A DNA stretch of 64,000 bases from contig NZ_CP157875.1 in NCBI RefSeq assembly GCF_040215105.1, forward strand, positions 2,533,501 through 2,597,500, in the 5' to 3' direction. Under the pieces are notes generated by a model. It saw only the letters and a program-made list of their open reading frames with translations, searched no databases and was not told the DNA's origin. Positions 1-8,343 of this stretch are shown one piece after another. Both the position numbers and the translations under genes were made by a program. This DNA comes from Aeromonas veronii (lineage in GTDB: Bacteria; Pseudomonadota; Gammaproteobacteria; Enterobacterales; Aeromonadaceae). How positions within the stretch are numbered: position 1 is the stretch's first letter; each line of letters begins with the position of its first letter.

Positions 1-2
1 TC

Positions 3-923
3 GGCGCCGCCATCCTGCTGCTCGTCGTGGCCTGTGCCAGCGTGCTGCTCGGCACCTTCTACCCCATGGTATTCCAGTCCCTGCACCTGGGGTCGCTCTC
101 GGTAGGGGCTCCCTACTTCAACACCATCTTCGTCCCTCTGGCCTTGGCACTGATGATGCTGATGACCCAGATCCCGCGCCTGCGCTGGCAACGGCTGGTA
201 AAAACCTCCCGACTCAACACCCTGTTGTCCCCCTTGTTCGGTCTGCTGGGGGGCGGCCTGCTCAGCCTCTGCTACCGCGATCAGGGACCGCTCGGCTGGG
301 GCGGGATCCTCGCCAACATGATCGCACTGTGGCTGCTGGCGAGCCTGCTGCTTTGCTTCCCATTCAGGACAGGACTCACCCACCCCGCTCGCCTCGGCAG
401 CCTGCTGGCCCATCTCGGAGTGGCAGTGTGCGCCCTCGGCATCGCCCAGGTGAGCCACTTCAGCCAGGAAGGGGGGGCCGTGCTCAGTCCGGAGCACCCC
501 TATCGCCTCGGCGCCTACGAGTTTCGTTACGAGGGGAGCGAGCCCCTGCTCGGCCCCAACTACACCGCCGAGCGCATCACCCTGAGCGTGCACAAGGGAG
601 AAAAGGAAGTGGCCCGCCTGATGCCGGAGCGGCGCCACTACCGCGTGCGTACCATGAACATGAACGAGCCCGGCATCCAGTGGGGATTATTCGGGGATCT
701 CTATGTGGTGCTCGGCGAGAAGATGGGGCCGGATGCCTACGCCATGCGCCTGCACCACAAGCCCCTGGTGCGCTGGATCTGGTTCGGCGGCCTGCTGATG
801 ATGGCGGGCGGGGCCCTGCGCCTGCTGGGGCGCCGCGCCATGCTTCCCCATCCTGTGGCGAGTACCAACCAGGCTGCGCCCCACGCAACTGTACCGCTGC
901 ATTCATCCCGGGAGCCCTCATGA
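3..923 (+). CDS. nrfE: NrfE-type cytochrome c heme lyase subunit, C-terminal part
   Basis: The open frame runs in from the left edge, so only the last 306 codons are present. It encodes a CcmF/NrfE-family integral membrane protein that handles heme during cytochrome c maturation. The visible part has hydrophobic segments near the start, at the middle and at about residues 255-275, with a large soluble loop between, as expected for the C-terminal half of this family. I assign NrfE rather than CcmF because the gene two places downstream carries an NrfF-type motif (CPQCQNQN). The stop overlaps the next ATG by 4 bp (ATGA), so translation is probably coupled. Confidence 0.85.
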   Translation, partial: GAAILLLVVACASVLLGTFYPMVFQSLHLGSLSVGAPYFNTIFVPLALALMMLMTQIPRLRWQRLVKTSRLNTLLSPLFGLLGGGLLSLCYRDQGPLGWGGILANMIALWLLASLLLCFPFRTGLTHPARLGSLLAHLGVAVCALGIAQVSHFSQEGGAVLSPEHPYRLGAYEFRYEGSEPLLGPNYTAERITLSVHKGEKEVARLMPERRHYRVRTMNMNEPGIQWGLFGDLYVVLGEKMGPDAYAMRLHHKPLVRWIWFGGLLMMAGGALRLLGRRAMLPHPVASTNQAAPHATVPLHSSREPS

Positions 924-1471
924 ACCGCCTGCGCCTCTTCATTCCACTGCTGCTGAGTCTCGCCCTCGGTACCCTGCTCTGGCTCGGTCTGGGGCAGGAT
1001 CCCTATCGCCAAGACGATGCCACCCTGGGGCGAAGCCTGCCTGCCTGGCAGAGCGAGAACCTGCTGGGCGGCGCGGCCATTGATACCGCCAGTCTCAAGG
1101 GGGAGCCCTTCCTGCTCAACGTCTGGGCCAGCTGGTGCCCGGCCTGCCGCGCCGAACACGGCTTACTCAAGGAGCTGGCCAGCACAGTCCCCCTCTATGG
1201 CCTCAACTACCGGGACAAGGGGGATGCGGCCCGTGCCTGGCTTGCCCAGGCAGGCAACCCCTACCGCGCCGTGCTCGCCGATCCTGATGGCAAGCTGGCG
1301 CTGGAACTCGGGGTCTATGGCACCCCGGAGACCTATCTCTTCGCCGCCGACGGCACCCTGCTCAGCCGCCATACCGGGGAGCTCACCCGGGAGATCTGGC
1401 AGCGCCAGTTCCTGCCCCTGCTGAATCAGGCGCGCACGACCCCTCTGGCCCGTCAGGAGGGCAGACCATGA
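920..1471 (+). CDS. DsbE/CcmG-like periplasmic thiol:disulfide oxidoreductase of the nrf operon
   Basis: A 183-residue membrane-anchored thioredoxin-fold protein. An N-terminal hydrophobic segment (about residues 5-23) is followed by a thioredoxin domain with the active site WCPAC (Cys73, Cys76) and a GTPETY stretch carrying the usual cis-proline. In this family the role is to reduce apocytochrome or the CcmH/NrfF cysteines so that heme can be attached. It overlaps both neighbours by 4 bp (ATGA at each junction), so it is part of one translationally coupled nrfE-dsbE-nrfFG operon. The start is fixed by the ATGA overlap with nrfE. Confidence 0.9.
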   Translation: MNRLRLFIPLLLSLALGTLLWLGLGQDPYRQDDATLGRSLPAWQSENLLGGAAIDTASLKGEPFLLNVWASWCPACRAEHGLLKELASTVPLYGLNYRDKGDAARAWLAQAGNPYRAVLADPDGKLALELGVYGTPETYLFAADGTLLSRHTGELTREIWQRQFLPLLNQARTTPLARQEGRP

Positions 1472-2646
1472 GAACCCTGGCGCTGCTGTCCCTGCTGCTC
1501 CCGTTGCTCCTTTCCCTTAGCCCGGCGGCCCGCGCCAGCGGAGTCGATACCTATCAGTTCAGTCACCCCGAACGTCAGAGCCGCGCCCAGGAGCTGGCCC
1601 GCGCCCTGCGCTGCCCCCAATGCCAGAACCAGAACCTGGTGGAATCCAACTCACCCATCGCCCGGGATCTGCGCCTCGAGGTCTACCGCTGGGTGGATGA
1701 GGGGCAGAGCGATGAGCAGGTGATCACCCGCATGACAGAGCGCTTCGGCGACTTCGTGCGCTACGATCCCCCCTTCAAGGTCAGTACCACCCTGCTCTGG
1801 GGCGGCCCCCTGCTGATCTTGCTGCTGGCCACGCATCGGCTGCGCCGCAGCTTCAAACACGCCAGCGCTTCCCGCTCCCCCTTGCAGGAAACCGAGACGC
1901 CATCCACCATCCCGGACTCCAGAGCTGCGCTGAATCGGCAGATCATGGCCGAGCAACAGGCAGGGATCCCTGACCATTCCCCTCTATATCAGGAACTGAC
2001 CCAGGCCTGCCTGGCCAATGCCACTCCCCTTGCCGAGCGGCGCCTGCAGGCCAGAATAGCGAGCGCGGATCACCGCCGCCCCCTGCGCTGGCTCTGGTTG
2101 CTGCTGCCGCTCCTTATCGCCATCACCGGTTTTTATGCCAGCACGGGGCGCTATCAGGCCTGGCAGGCCCATCAATCCCGCCCCGATCCCCTGGCGGGGT
2201 TGAGCCCCCGGGACCTGCAGGACAAGGAGCTCGGCGCTCTGTACCAGCGCCTTCAGGTCAACCCGGCCGATCGCGATGGCTGGGCCGAGCTCGGCCAGCT
2301 CTATCTCTATCGGGACGATTACGACAACGCCTGGCTCGCCTATCAGCGTCTGGCACTGCTGGAAGGAGGTGCCAGCTCCGCTACCCAGGCCGCCCAGGCC
2401 ACCGTTCTCTATTACCAGGCAGGTCAAGTGCTTACCCCTGAGGCACAGCGCCTGCTGGGGAGCGCACTCAAGCAGGACGCGGGGGAAGTGAGTGCCCTGA
2501 TGTTGCTCGCCTCGGATCACTTCCTGCACGGCCGCTACGGCAAGGCCATCGCCCTGTGGCAACGGCTGCTGGACGAGGAGCGCCCCCGCATCAACCGGGC
2601 CGCGCTGATCCAGGCCATCCAGACCGCCCGCATCATGGGAGGATAA
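1468..2646 (+). CDS. Fused NrfF-NrfG heme lyase subunit (CcmH-like plus TPR domain)
   Basis: A 392-residue protein combining two cytochrome c maturation modules. Residues 1-23 form a signal peptide. The CcmH/NrfF domain carries the redox motif LRCPQCQ (Cys49, Cys52), followed by a membrane segment near 107-124. A second hydrophobic segment lies near 206-226, and a TPR region like NrfG/CcmI covers about 250-390. In E. coli nrfF and nrfG are separate genes; here they are one frame. The Shine-Dalgarno AGGAGG sits about 8 bp before the ATG, which overlaps the preceding stop. Predicted function is heme attachment to the NrfA nitrite reductase, including its unusual CXXCK site; that specificity is inferred from family knowledge. 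Confidence 0.88.
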   Translation: MRTLALLSLLLPLLLSLSPAARASGVDTYQFSHPERQSRAQELARALRCPQCQNQNLVESNSPIARDLRLEVYRWVDEGQSDEQVITRMTERFGDFVRYDPPFKVSTTLLWGGPLLILLLATHRLRRSFKHASASRSPLQETETPSTIPDSRAALNRQIMAEQQAGIPDHSPLYQELTQACLANATPLAERRLQARIASADHRRPLRWLWLLLPLLIAITGFYASTGRYQAWQAHQSRPDPLAGLSPRDLQDKELGALYQRLQVNPADRDGWAELGQLYLYRDDYDNAWLAYQRLALLEGGASSATQAAQATVLYYQAGQVLTPEAQRLLGSALKQDAGEVSALMLLASDHFLHGRYGKAIALWQRLLDEERPRINRAALIQAIQTARIMGG

Positions 2647-2931
2647 TAGGCTGAGAGCTGTACGAAGCCATGGTATGACGTTCAGAGTGAAAACAGTGGC
2701 AAGGGCGGGCAATTACAGGCATAAAGTGCGCCACATGGTGTTCGTCCTGACAATATCGTTGGCCACGGCTCCCATATTTGGGGCGGGCATGACCAGTAGC
2801 CACCCCTGAGGTGATTGCAAGGTCGTTCACCTCATAAAATACAAATTTTGGAACTTTTGGCATTGTTAAGCGTCAGTTCCCGTCATATAACTTAGCCAAA
2901 TAACCTCGTTGTCGTACGGTAGAGCCTCATC
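2647..2931. other. Intergenic region between nrfFG and pbpG
   Basis: No convincing gene. The one open frame (antisense, 76 codons) lacks recognisable protein character. A 7-bp inverted repeat GAGGTGA/TCACCTC lies at 2808-2833 with a 12-nt loop and an AT-rich tail; it could be a weak terminator of the nrf operon but has no clear T run. The last 100 bases are AT-richer and probably contain the pbpG promoter. Confidence 0.4.
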
Positions 2932-3831
2932 ATGAACATGCGCCCTTTTCTCAATCTGCTGCTCGGTGCCTTCCTCCTTCCCGTCAGCATGCACAGTGTC
3001 CAAGCCGCTCCCAAAAGCACGTTTCTCGAACCCCGCAGCAATCTCGTTCTCAGCTCAGATGCCTTCGTGGTCGCCAATCCGCGCACCGGCGAGATCCTGT
3101 CCGAGCGCAACGCCAACCGGGTGATGCCGATTGCCTCCATCACCAAGCTGATGACGGCGCTGGTGGTGCTGGACGGCAACCAGCGCCTCAACGAGACCCT
3201 CACCGTCACCATGGATGACGTGGACAGACTCAAGGGCACGGGCTCTCGCCTCGCGGTCGGCTCGCGTCTGAGCCGGGCCGACATGCTGCACATCGCATTG
3301 ATGTCATCGGAGAACCGCGCCGCCTCTGCCCTCGGTCGCCATTATCCGGGGGGGCGCCGCGCCTTTATCGAGGCGATGAACGCCAAGGCCCGCATGCTCG
3401 GCATGTGGAGTACCCATTTTTCTGACAGCACGGGGCTCAACCCCCACAACGTCTCCAGTGCCCACGATCTCGCCAAGCTGGTGGCGGCGGCCTCCACCTA
3501 CCCCCTCATCCGCCAGTACACCTCCACCGATCAGCGCCTGATCCGCAACGGCAAGCGCCAGATGCACTATCGCAACTCCAACAGCCTGGTGCGCGAAGGG
3601 AGCTGGCCCATCCTGGTGTCCAAGACCGGTTATATCCGTGAGGCGGGTCGCTGCCTGGTGATGGAGACCAAGGTCAGCCAGGAGCCGGTGATCATGGTAC
3701 TGCTCCATGCCGATACCCCGGGGGCGCGGGTGGCCGACGCCAAGCGTATCAGGAGCTGGCTGGAGAGCTCGGGGCGCATGAGCCTCACCGCCCAGTCCAC
3801 CCCGCCCACCAAGCTCTTCTCGGCCCAATAA
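2932..3831 (+). CDS. pbpG: D-alanyl-D-alanine endopeptidase (penicillin-binding protein 7)
   Basis: A 299-residue periplasmic serine peptidase of the S11 family that cleaves peptidoglycan cross-links. A signal peptide spans about residues 1-26 (cleavage after VQA). The three penicillin-binding motifs are present and correctly ordered: SITK at 69-72, SEN at 126-128 and KTG at 231-233. The length fits E. coli PBP7 rather than the longer DacA-type carboxypeptidases, and the large C-terminal domain of DacA is missing. It stands alone, with its own terminator immediately downstream. Confidence 0.92.
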   Translation: MNMRPFLNLLLGAFLLPVSMHSVQAAPKSTFLEPRSNLVLSSDAFVVANPRTGEILSERNANRVMPIASITKLMTALVVLDGNQRLNETLTVTMDDVDRLKGTGSRLAVGSRLSRADMLHIALMSSENRAASALGRHYPGGRRAFIEAMNAKARMLGMWSTHFSDSTGLNPHNVSSAHDLAKLVAAASTYPLIRQYTSTDQRLIRNGKRQMHYRNSNSLVREGSWPILVSKTGYIREAGRCLVMETKVSQEPVIMVLLHADTPGARVADAKRIRSWLESSGRMSLTAQSTPPTKLFSAQ

Positions 3832-3845
3832 GCTCCATCTCCCCA

Positions 3846-3878
3846 CAACCGCAGGCCACGCCTGCGGTTGTTGTTTTC
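3846..3878 (+). terminator. Rho-independent terminator after pbpG
   Basis: A perfect 11-bp stem CAACCGCAGGC / GCCTGCGGTTG with a CAC loop is followed by TTGTTTT. It starts about 15 bp after the pbpG stop codon. Confidence 0.85.
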
Positions 3879-4122
3879 AGCGCCCTCTCCCGCTCAGTGT
3901 TGGCATTGCGGATCCCGCCCTTTTTTTGCAGTCAAAAACGTCACCATATTGTCACCTCGCATCATCAAACACTGGTTTTATATGTTAATGCGGTGATAAA
4001 TCACATTTTCATGGCAACGGATTTGCCGATCCCGCTGCCGGTGATAACGTGATGCCCATTGCCCGGCCTCAGGGCCTGGAAGACATAAATCCCGCACAGG
4101 CGGTCATGACAAGGATGATGTG
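3879..4122. other. dadA upstream region
   Basis: About 245 bases without a gene. It is AT-richer than its surroundings between 3930 and 4020 and should carry the dadA promoter. A short palindrome GTGATAAATCAC (3993-4004) is the only operator-like element I see; its spacing fits neither CRP nor FNR well, so I leave the regulator open. The ribosome binding site AAGGA is at 4111-4115. Confidence 0.4.
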
Positions 4123-5376
4123 ATGAAGATAGTGGTAATGGGTGGGGGGGTCATCGGGGTGACCAGTGCCTGGTATCTGGCCAAGGCAGGCCATCAGGTC
4201 ACCCTGCTGGAGCGACGAGGCGATGTGGCGCTCGAAACCAGTCATGCCAACGCGGGGCAGATCTCCCCGGGCTATGCCTCCCCCTGGGCCGCCCCCGGCA
4301 TCCCCCTCAAGGCGGCAAAATGGATGCTGCAAAAACACGCCCCCTTCACGGTGCGTCCCACCTCGGACCCCTTCCAGATACGCTGGATGCTGCAGATGTT
4401 TGCCAACTGCACCCCGGCGGCCTATGCCACCAACAAGGGGCGCATGGTGCGCCTTGCCGAATACAGCCGCGACTGCATGAAAGGGCTGCGGGATGAACTG
4501 GCCCTCGACTACGAGGGGCGCCAGCTCGGCACCCTGCAGCTGTTTCGCAGCCAGGCCCAGCTCGACGCCAGCAAGCGCGACATCGAAGTACTGGCTGAAT
4601 ATGGCGTCCCCTACGAGGCGCTCGATGCCGCCGGCTGCGAGGGGGCCGAACCCGCCCTCGCTCGGGTACGTGGCAAGATAGTGGGCGGGCTGCGCCTGCC
4701 TGGGGACGAGACCGGTGACTGCTACCGCTTTACCAATGGCCTGGCGGCCGAAGCTCGCCGTCTGGGGGTGGAATTTGTCTTCGACTGCGCCATCGACGAG
4801 CTTGAACTGAGCGGGGGACGCGCCGTCGCCGTGCGCGCTGGTGAGCGGCGCTGGCAGGCCGATGCCATCGTCTGTGCCCTCGGCAGCTATGGCACCGGCT
4901 TCCTGCGCCCCCTCGGCCTCGCCCTGCCCGTCTATCCGGTCAAGGGGTACTCCCTCACCCTGCCGATGACAGATCCGGATGCATCCCCCCGCAGCACTGT
5001 GCTGGATGAAACCTACAAGGTGGCCATCACTCGCTTCGATGAGCGGATCCGGGTCGGCGGCATGGCCGAGCTCAGCGGCTTCAACCTCGCCCTCAACCCC
5101 AAACGCCACGACACCCTGGCCATGGTGGTGCGGGATCTCTTCCCCGAGGGCGGCGACATCGGCCATGCCGAGTTCTGGACCGGGCTGCGCCCCATGACGC
5201 CGGACGGCACCCCGCTGGTGGGGCCAAGCCCCATTCCCGGGCTCTGGCTCAACACCGGCCATGGCACCCTGGGCTGGACCATGGCGGCAGGCTCCGGCCA
5301 GCTGCTGGCGGATCTCATCTCGGGCGCTGACCCCGCCATCAGCGACGAGGGACTGACCCTGGCCCGCTACGGCTAG
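4123..5376 (+). CDS. dadA: D-amino acid dehydrogenase, FAD-dependent
   Basis: A 417-residue flavoprotein of the DAO/DadA family that oxidises D-amino acids (D-alanine preferred in the family) to 2-oxo acids, passing electrons to the respiratory chain. The N-terminus shows the dinucleotide-binding fold [17 protein letters not shown] followed by an acidic residue at the end of strand 2. The C-terminal [14 protein letters not shown] and [11 protein letters not shown] segments are typical FAD-contacting regions. I start at ATG 4123 rather than the GTG at 4120 because of the AAGGA spacing and similarity to E. coli DadA. No alanine racemase gene (dadX) follows; a terminator does. Confidence 0.92.
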   Translation: MKIVVMGGGVIGVTSAWYLAKAGHQVTLLERRGDVALETSHANAGQISPGYASPWAAPGIPLKAAKWMLQKHAPFTVRPTSDPFQIRWMLQMFANCTPAAYATNKGRMVRLAEYSRDCMKGLRDELALDYEGRQLGTLQLFRSQAQLDASKRDIEVLAEYGVPYEALDAAGCEGAEPALARVRGKIVGGLRLPGDETGDCYRFTNGLAAEARRLGVEFVFDCAIDELELSGGRAVAVRAGERRWQADAIVCALGSYGTGFLRPLGLALPVYPVKGYSLTLPMTDPDASPRSTVLDETYKVAITRFDERIRVGGMAELSGFNLALNPKRHDTLAMVVRDLFPEGGDIGHAEFWTGLRPMTPDGTPLVGPSPIPGLWLNTGHGTLGWTMAAGSGQLLADLISGADPAISDEGLTLARYG

Positions 5377-5398
5377 GAGCCGAGCCTAGCCTCAAGAC

Positions 5399-5433
5399 AG
5401 AGAGGGAGTGCCAAGCACTCCCTCTCTGTTTTT
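5399..5433 (+). terminator. Rho-independent terminator after dadA
   Basis: A perfect 12-bp stem (AGAGAGGGAGTG paired with CACTCCCTCTCT, loop CCAAG) is followed by GTTTTT. Confidence 0.88.
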
Positions 5434-5492
5434 GGTCAAGCCTTTGTCCTTCATCACAGATCTCGGCGCTGGATGATCAGACTCGCACGGGA

Positions 5493-6161
5493 TCAGCCTG
5501 ATGTCAGACCGGGGAGGACGCGCCAAACAAGGGACGGATCCGGCTCCGCGATGGCAGCACCGATCAGTTGCTCACACCAGCGCCTGTGCAGTTGCCACAT
5601 CAGCACACCCGGCTCCCCCTGTCCCTTGGTGCACTGCTTGGCCACGTCCGTCGTCCGATAGAAGTAGCGCACCAGGGTGATAAGTTCGGGCTCTGGCCAG
5701 CGGCAACCGAAGTGGCGCAGCCGCTCCGACCAGAAGGCTATCTGGCCGCGCTCGTGCTCCTGCTCCACCCCGTGCAGGGCGGGGATGAGATCCATCGCCT
5801 GCCAGAGCGCCCCGTAGCCGACGAAGCGCTCGTCCAGGGCCACCAGGGCCTCGTCCAGCATCTGCAGGGTCTGGGGCCAGCTCAGGGCCTGCTCGCGGAT
5901 CGCCTCCTGCGCCTCGCACACCGCACCCAACCAGTCCATGGCGAGGCGGCAGATGATCGCCTCCTTGTTGGGATAGAGGTGATAGAGCGACTTGATGCCT
6001 ACTCCGGCCCGCTCGGCGATGGCATTGGTGTTGAGCGCCGCGAACCCCTGCTCTTGCAGCAGCGCCAGGGTGGCTTGCTCGATGCGGCTCGCCGCCTCCA
6101 GGCTGCGCTGCTGCCTCGGCTGACGCCGCATGCAGAGCTCGCTCGGCAATAGATGTTCCAT
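5493..6161 (-). CDS. TetR/AcrR family transcriptional regulator
   Basis: A 222-residue regulator. The N-terminal helix-turn-helix (about residues 30-75) has the family pattern: a helix ending QEQGFAALN, the recognition region AERAGVGIKSLYHLYPNKEAII, then a variable ligand-binding helical domain. The frame stays open upstream to 6233, but ATG 6161 has a GGAGAAG ribosome site at good spacing, so I prefer it. It is transcribed divergently from the amidohydrolase at 6341. The intergenic region holds palindromes built on CAGTA half-sites, which suggests that it regulates itself and that neighbour. The ligand is unknown. Confidence 0.85.
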   Translation of the reverse strand: MEHLLPSELCMRRQPRQQRSLEAASRIEQATLALLQEQGFAALNTNAIAERAGVGIKSLYHLYPNKEAIICRLAMDWLGAVCEAQEAIREQALSWPQTLQMLDEALVALDERFVGYGALWQAMDLIPALHGVEQEHERGQIAFWSERLRHFGCRWPEPELITLVRYFYRTTDVAKQCTKGQGEPGVLMWQLHRRWCEQLIGAAIAEPDPSLVWRVLPGLTSG

Positions 6162-6249
6162 CAAGACTTCTCCGCTGTCAGGCCGACTCGCCCTACTGCT
6201 CGCCATAACTACATGATGTGACGAGGTAAACACAAGCCAAAAAAAATAC

Positions 6250-6317
6250 AGTAATCACTGGCATTTATCAGAATAGCTGCAATAAACAAGGGTGCTCATA
6301 TATGCAGTAAATACTGC
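6250..6317. promoter_or_regulatory. Candidate TetR operators between the divergent genes
   Basis: A perfect inverted repeat GCAGTA-AA-TACTGC occupies 6304-6317, just ahead of the amidohydrolase ribosome binding site (AAGGAGAG, about 6327-6334). A related, imperfect copy CAGTAATCACTG lies near 6250-6261, closer to the regulator. Two copies with the same half-site in a divergent TetR intergenic region are best read as operators. This is inference from position and symmetry. Confidence 0.5.
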
Positions 6318-6340
6318 AATTAACCCAAGGAGAGCACGCT

Positions 6341-8299
6341 ATGGATAGCAAACAACGAAGGCTGGGCCCCCAGCCTCGCCTGATGGGTGCCCTGCTGCTG
6401 GGCACCCTGCTCGGCGGCTGCCAGCAGGAGAACAACAGCACATCCCAGGCCCCGAACACCCTCTACCTCAACGGCAAGATCCACACCCAGGACGGGCAAA
6501 GCAGCCAGGCCGAGGCCATAGTGGTGCAGGGTGGAAAGTTCGTCTATGTGGGATCACATGACGGTGCCGAGGCCTATCAGAACAAGGGCACCCAGGTGGT
6601 GGATCTACGGGGTCGCATGGTGCTGCCGGGCCTGCACGACAACCACATCCATCTGCTCGGCACGGTCGCACTCGACATGTGCGATCTCGACGGCCAGAGC
6701 ATCGATCTGGACGAGCTTGCCGCCAGAGTCAGGGAGTGCCTGCCCCGCTACGCCCCCAAGCCAGGGGAGTGGCTGGTGGTCAACCAGTGGTCCCCCTATG
6801 ATGGCAACACCCCGACCGCCACCCATGCCACCCTGCTGGCGGCGCTCGATGCGGCGGCGCCGGACAACCCGATCATGCTGGCCGGGGTCGACGGTCACGC
6901 CAGCGCCTACAACTCCCGGGCGTTGGCCCTGGCGGCAGACCAGGACGGCAACACGGTCGGCTTCAACGGCGCCAGTCTGGCGCCGGGGGGCGTGTTCGAG
7001 GCCTTCATCCCCTATGTGGATCTCGCCAGCGGCGTCATCCGCGACGGGGCGCGCAACGCCATCCCCGTGCCCGACACCGACGTGCTGAGCGCGAGCGACG
7101 ATCAAGCCGCCACCCAGTACGACAAGATCCTGCCCGCCATCTCGGAGCTGATGGCGTCGCGCGGCATCACCGGCATTCAGGACGCCTGCGCCACCGATTT
7201 CATTCGCCAGCGGCTGCGCAACATGCAGGGGCAAGATCTGCTGCACATGCGGGTCACCGCCGCCACCTGCTTCCATGCCGAGGATTATGCCGGCACCCTG
7301 GATCTGGGGGCTCGACTCGCCAAGGCTCGCGAAGTCAGGGAGTCTTTCGCAGACAATCCCCTCATCAAGGCCGATGCGGTCAAGATCTTCCTCGACGGCG
7401 TGATCGAGGGGGATCCCTTCACCGACCCTGTCTTCCTGCCCAACGCCGGCATGCTGGAGAATTACCACAGGCCCCACCTCGCCATGGACACCAGCAGCGG
7501 CGCGGTGATCATCACAGCCGACAGCGAGGATGCGGGCAGCAACGGCATCGTCAACTACAGCGATGGGGATCTGAAGCGCTACGTGGGCGCCCTGGACAAG
7601 GAGGGATTCAGCATCCACATGCACAGCATCGGCGATCGCAGCACCCGGATGGGACTGGATGCGCTGAGCGCGGCCCGTGCCAGCAACGGGGATCACGGCA
7701 TTCCCCACACCCTGGCCCACCTGCAGGTGGTTCACCCGGACGATCAGAAACGCCTCGGGGAGCTCGGCCTCTACCTCACCTTCACCTACGCCTGGACCAC
7801 GCCCCAGCTCGCCTACGACATGCTGGTGACCCCCTTCATCCAGCCCACCAGGGCGGGTCAGCCGTTGAGCGAGGCCCTCTACGATTCCCTCGGCTACCTG
7901 CACGAGGCCCTCTACCCGGTGGAGAGCTCGCGCAAGGCGGGCGCCGTGCTGGTGGCAGGCAGCGATGCGCCGGTGGACAGCCGGGATCCCCGCCCGTTCG
8001 AGAACATGGCCGCCGGCATCATCAAGGCCGCCGGCAGTGGCGACGAATACCGTGCCAGCCAGCGTATTTCCCTCACCGAGATGCTGGCCGCCTACACCAT
8101 CAACGGCGCCAGGGCGGTACGTCAAGGGGAGATCACCGGCTCCATCGAGGTGGGTAAATCGGCGGACTTCATCGTACTCGACCGGGATCTGTTCGCCCTG
8201 GTCGAAGCCGGCACGCCAGAGCAGATTGCCGACACCCGGGTCGAGCGCACCGTGTTTCAGGGGGAGACCGTCTACACAACCCCAGACATGACCCCTTGA
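6341..8299 (+). CDS. Amidohydrolase-3 family lipoprotein
   Basis: A 652-residue predicted lipoprotein: signal peptide followed by the lipobox LLGGC with the lipidated cysteine at position 27. The mature part is a YtcJ-like amidohydrolase with the metal-binding HIH at 102-104, a later histidine in the HMHSIGDR segment and the catalytic aspartate region VAGSDAPVDSRDPRPFENM. The C-terminal GSIEVGKSADFIVLDRD is the usual closing strand region of the family. Start ATG 6341 has a strong AAGGAGAG. The substrate cannot be predicted; family members hydrolyse amides and N-acyl or N-formyl groups. Export to the envelope and control by an adjacent TetR repressor suggest action on an external compound. 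Confidence 0.85.
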   Translation: MDSKQRRLGPQPRLMGALLLGTLLGGCQQENNSTSQAPNTLYLNGKIHTQDGQSSQAEAIVVQGGKFVYVGSHDGAEAYQNKGTQVVDLRGRMVLPGLHDNHIHLLGTVALDMCDLDGQSIDLDELAARVRECLPRYAPKPGEWLVVNQWSPYDGNTPTATHATLLAALDAAAPDNPIMLAGVDGHASAYNSRALALAADQDGNTVGFNGASLAPGGVFEAFIPYVDLASGVIRDGARNAIPVPDTDVLSASDDQAATQYDKILPAISELMASRGITGIQDACATDFIRQRLRNMQGQDLLHMRVTAATCFHAEDYAGTLDLGARLAKAREVRESFADNPLIKADAVKIFLDGVIEGDPFTDPVFLPNAGMLENYHRPHLAMDTSSGAVIITADSEDAGSNGIVNYSDGDLKRYVGALDKEGFSIHMHSIGDRSTRMGLDALSAARASNGDHGIPHTLAHLQVVHPDDQKRLGELGLYLTFTYAWTTPQLAYDMLVTPFIQPTRAGQPLSEALYDSLGYLHEALYPVESSRKAGAVLVAGSDAPVDSRDPRPFENMAAGIIKAAGSGDEYRASQRISLTEMLAAYTINGARAVRQGEITGSIEVGKSADFIVLDRDLFALVEAGTPEQIADTRVERTVFQGETVYTTPDMTP

Positions 8300-8318
8300 G
8301 TCGACGTTAGCCACAAAA

Positions 8319-8343
8319 AGGCCCCGGGAGGGGCCTGTTTTTA
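8319..8343. terminator. Terminator between the convergent amidohydrolase and HPP genes
   Basis: Stem AGGCCCC / GGGGCCT with a GGGA loop, flanked by CAAAAA on the left and GTTTTTA on the right, so it can stop transcription from both directions. Confidence 0.82.

Noticed and set aside
329-1471. A 380-codon frame starting inside nrfE and ending with the DsbE-like gene
   Set aside because: Its first 197 codons are an out-of-frame shadow of nrfE, rich in Pro/Arg; the real gene starts at 920.
2633-2863. Antisense 76-codon frame after nrfFG
   Set aside because: No ribosome site, no protein-like composition and overlaps the nrfFG end.
3993-4004. CRP or FNR site upstream of dadA
   Set aside because: GTGATAAATCAC is palindromic, but its half-site spacing fits neither consensus.
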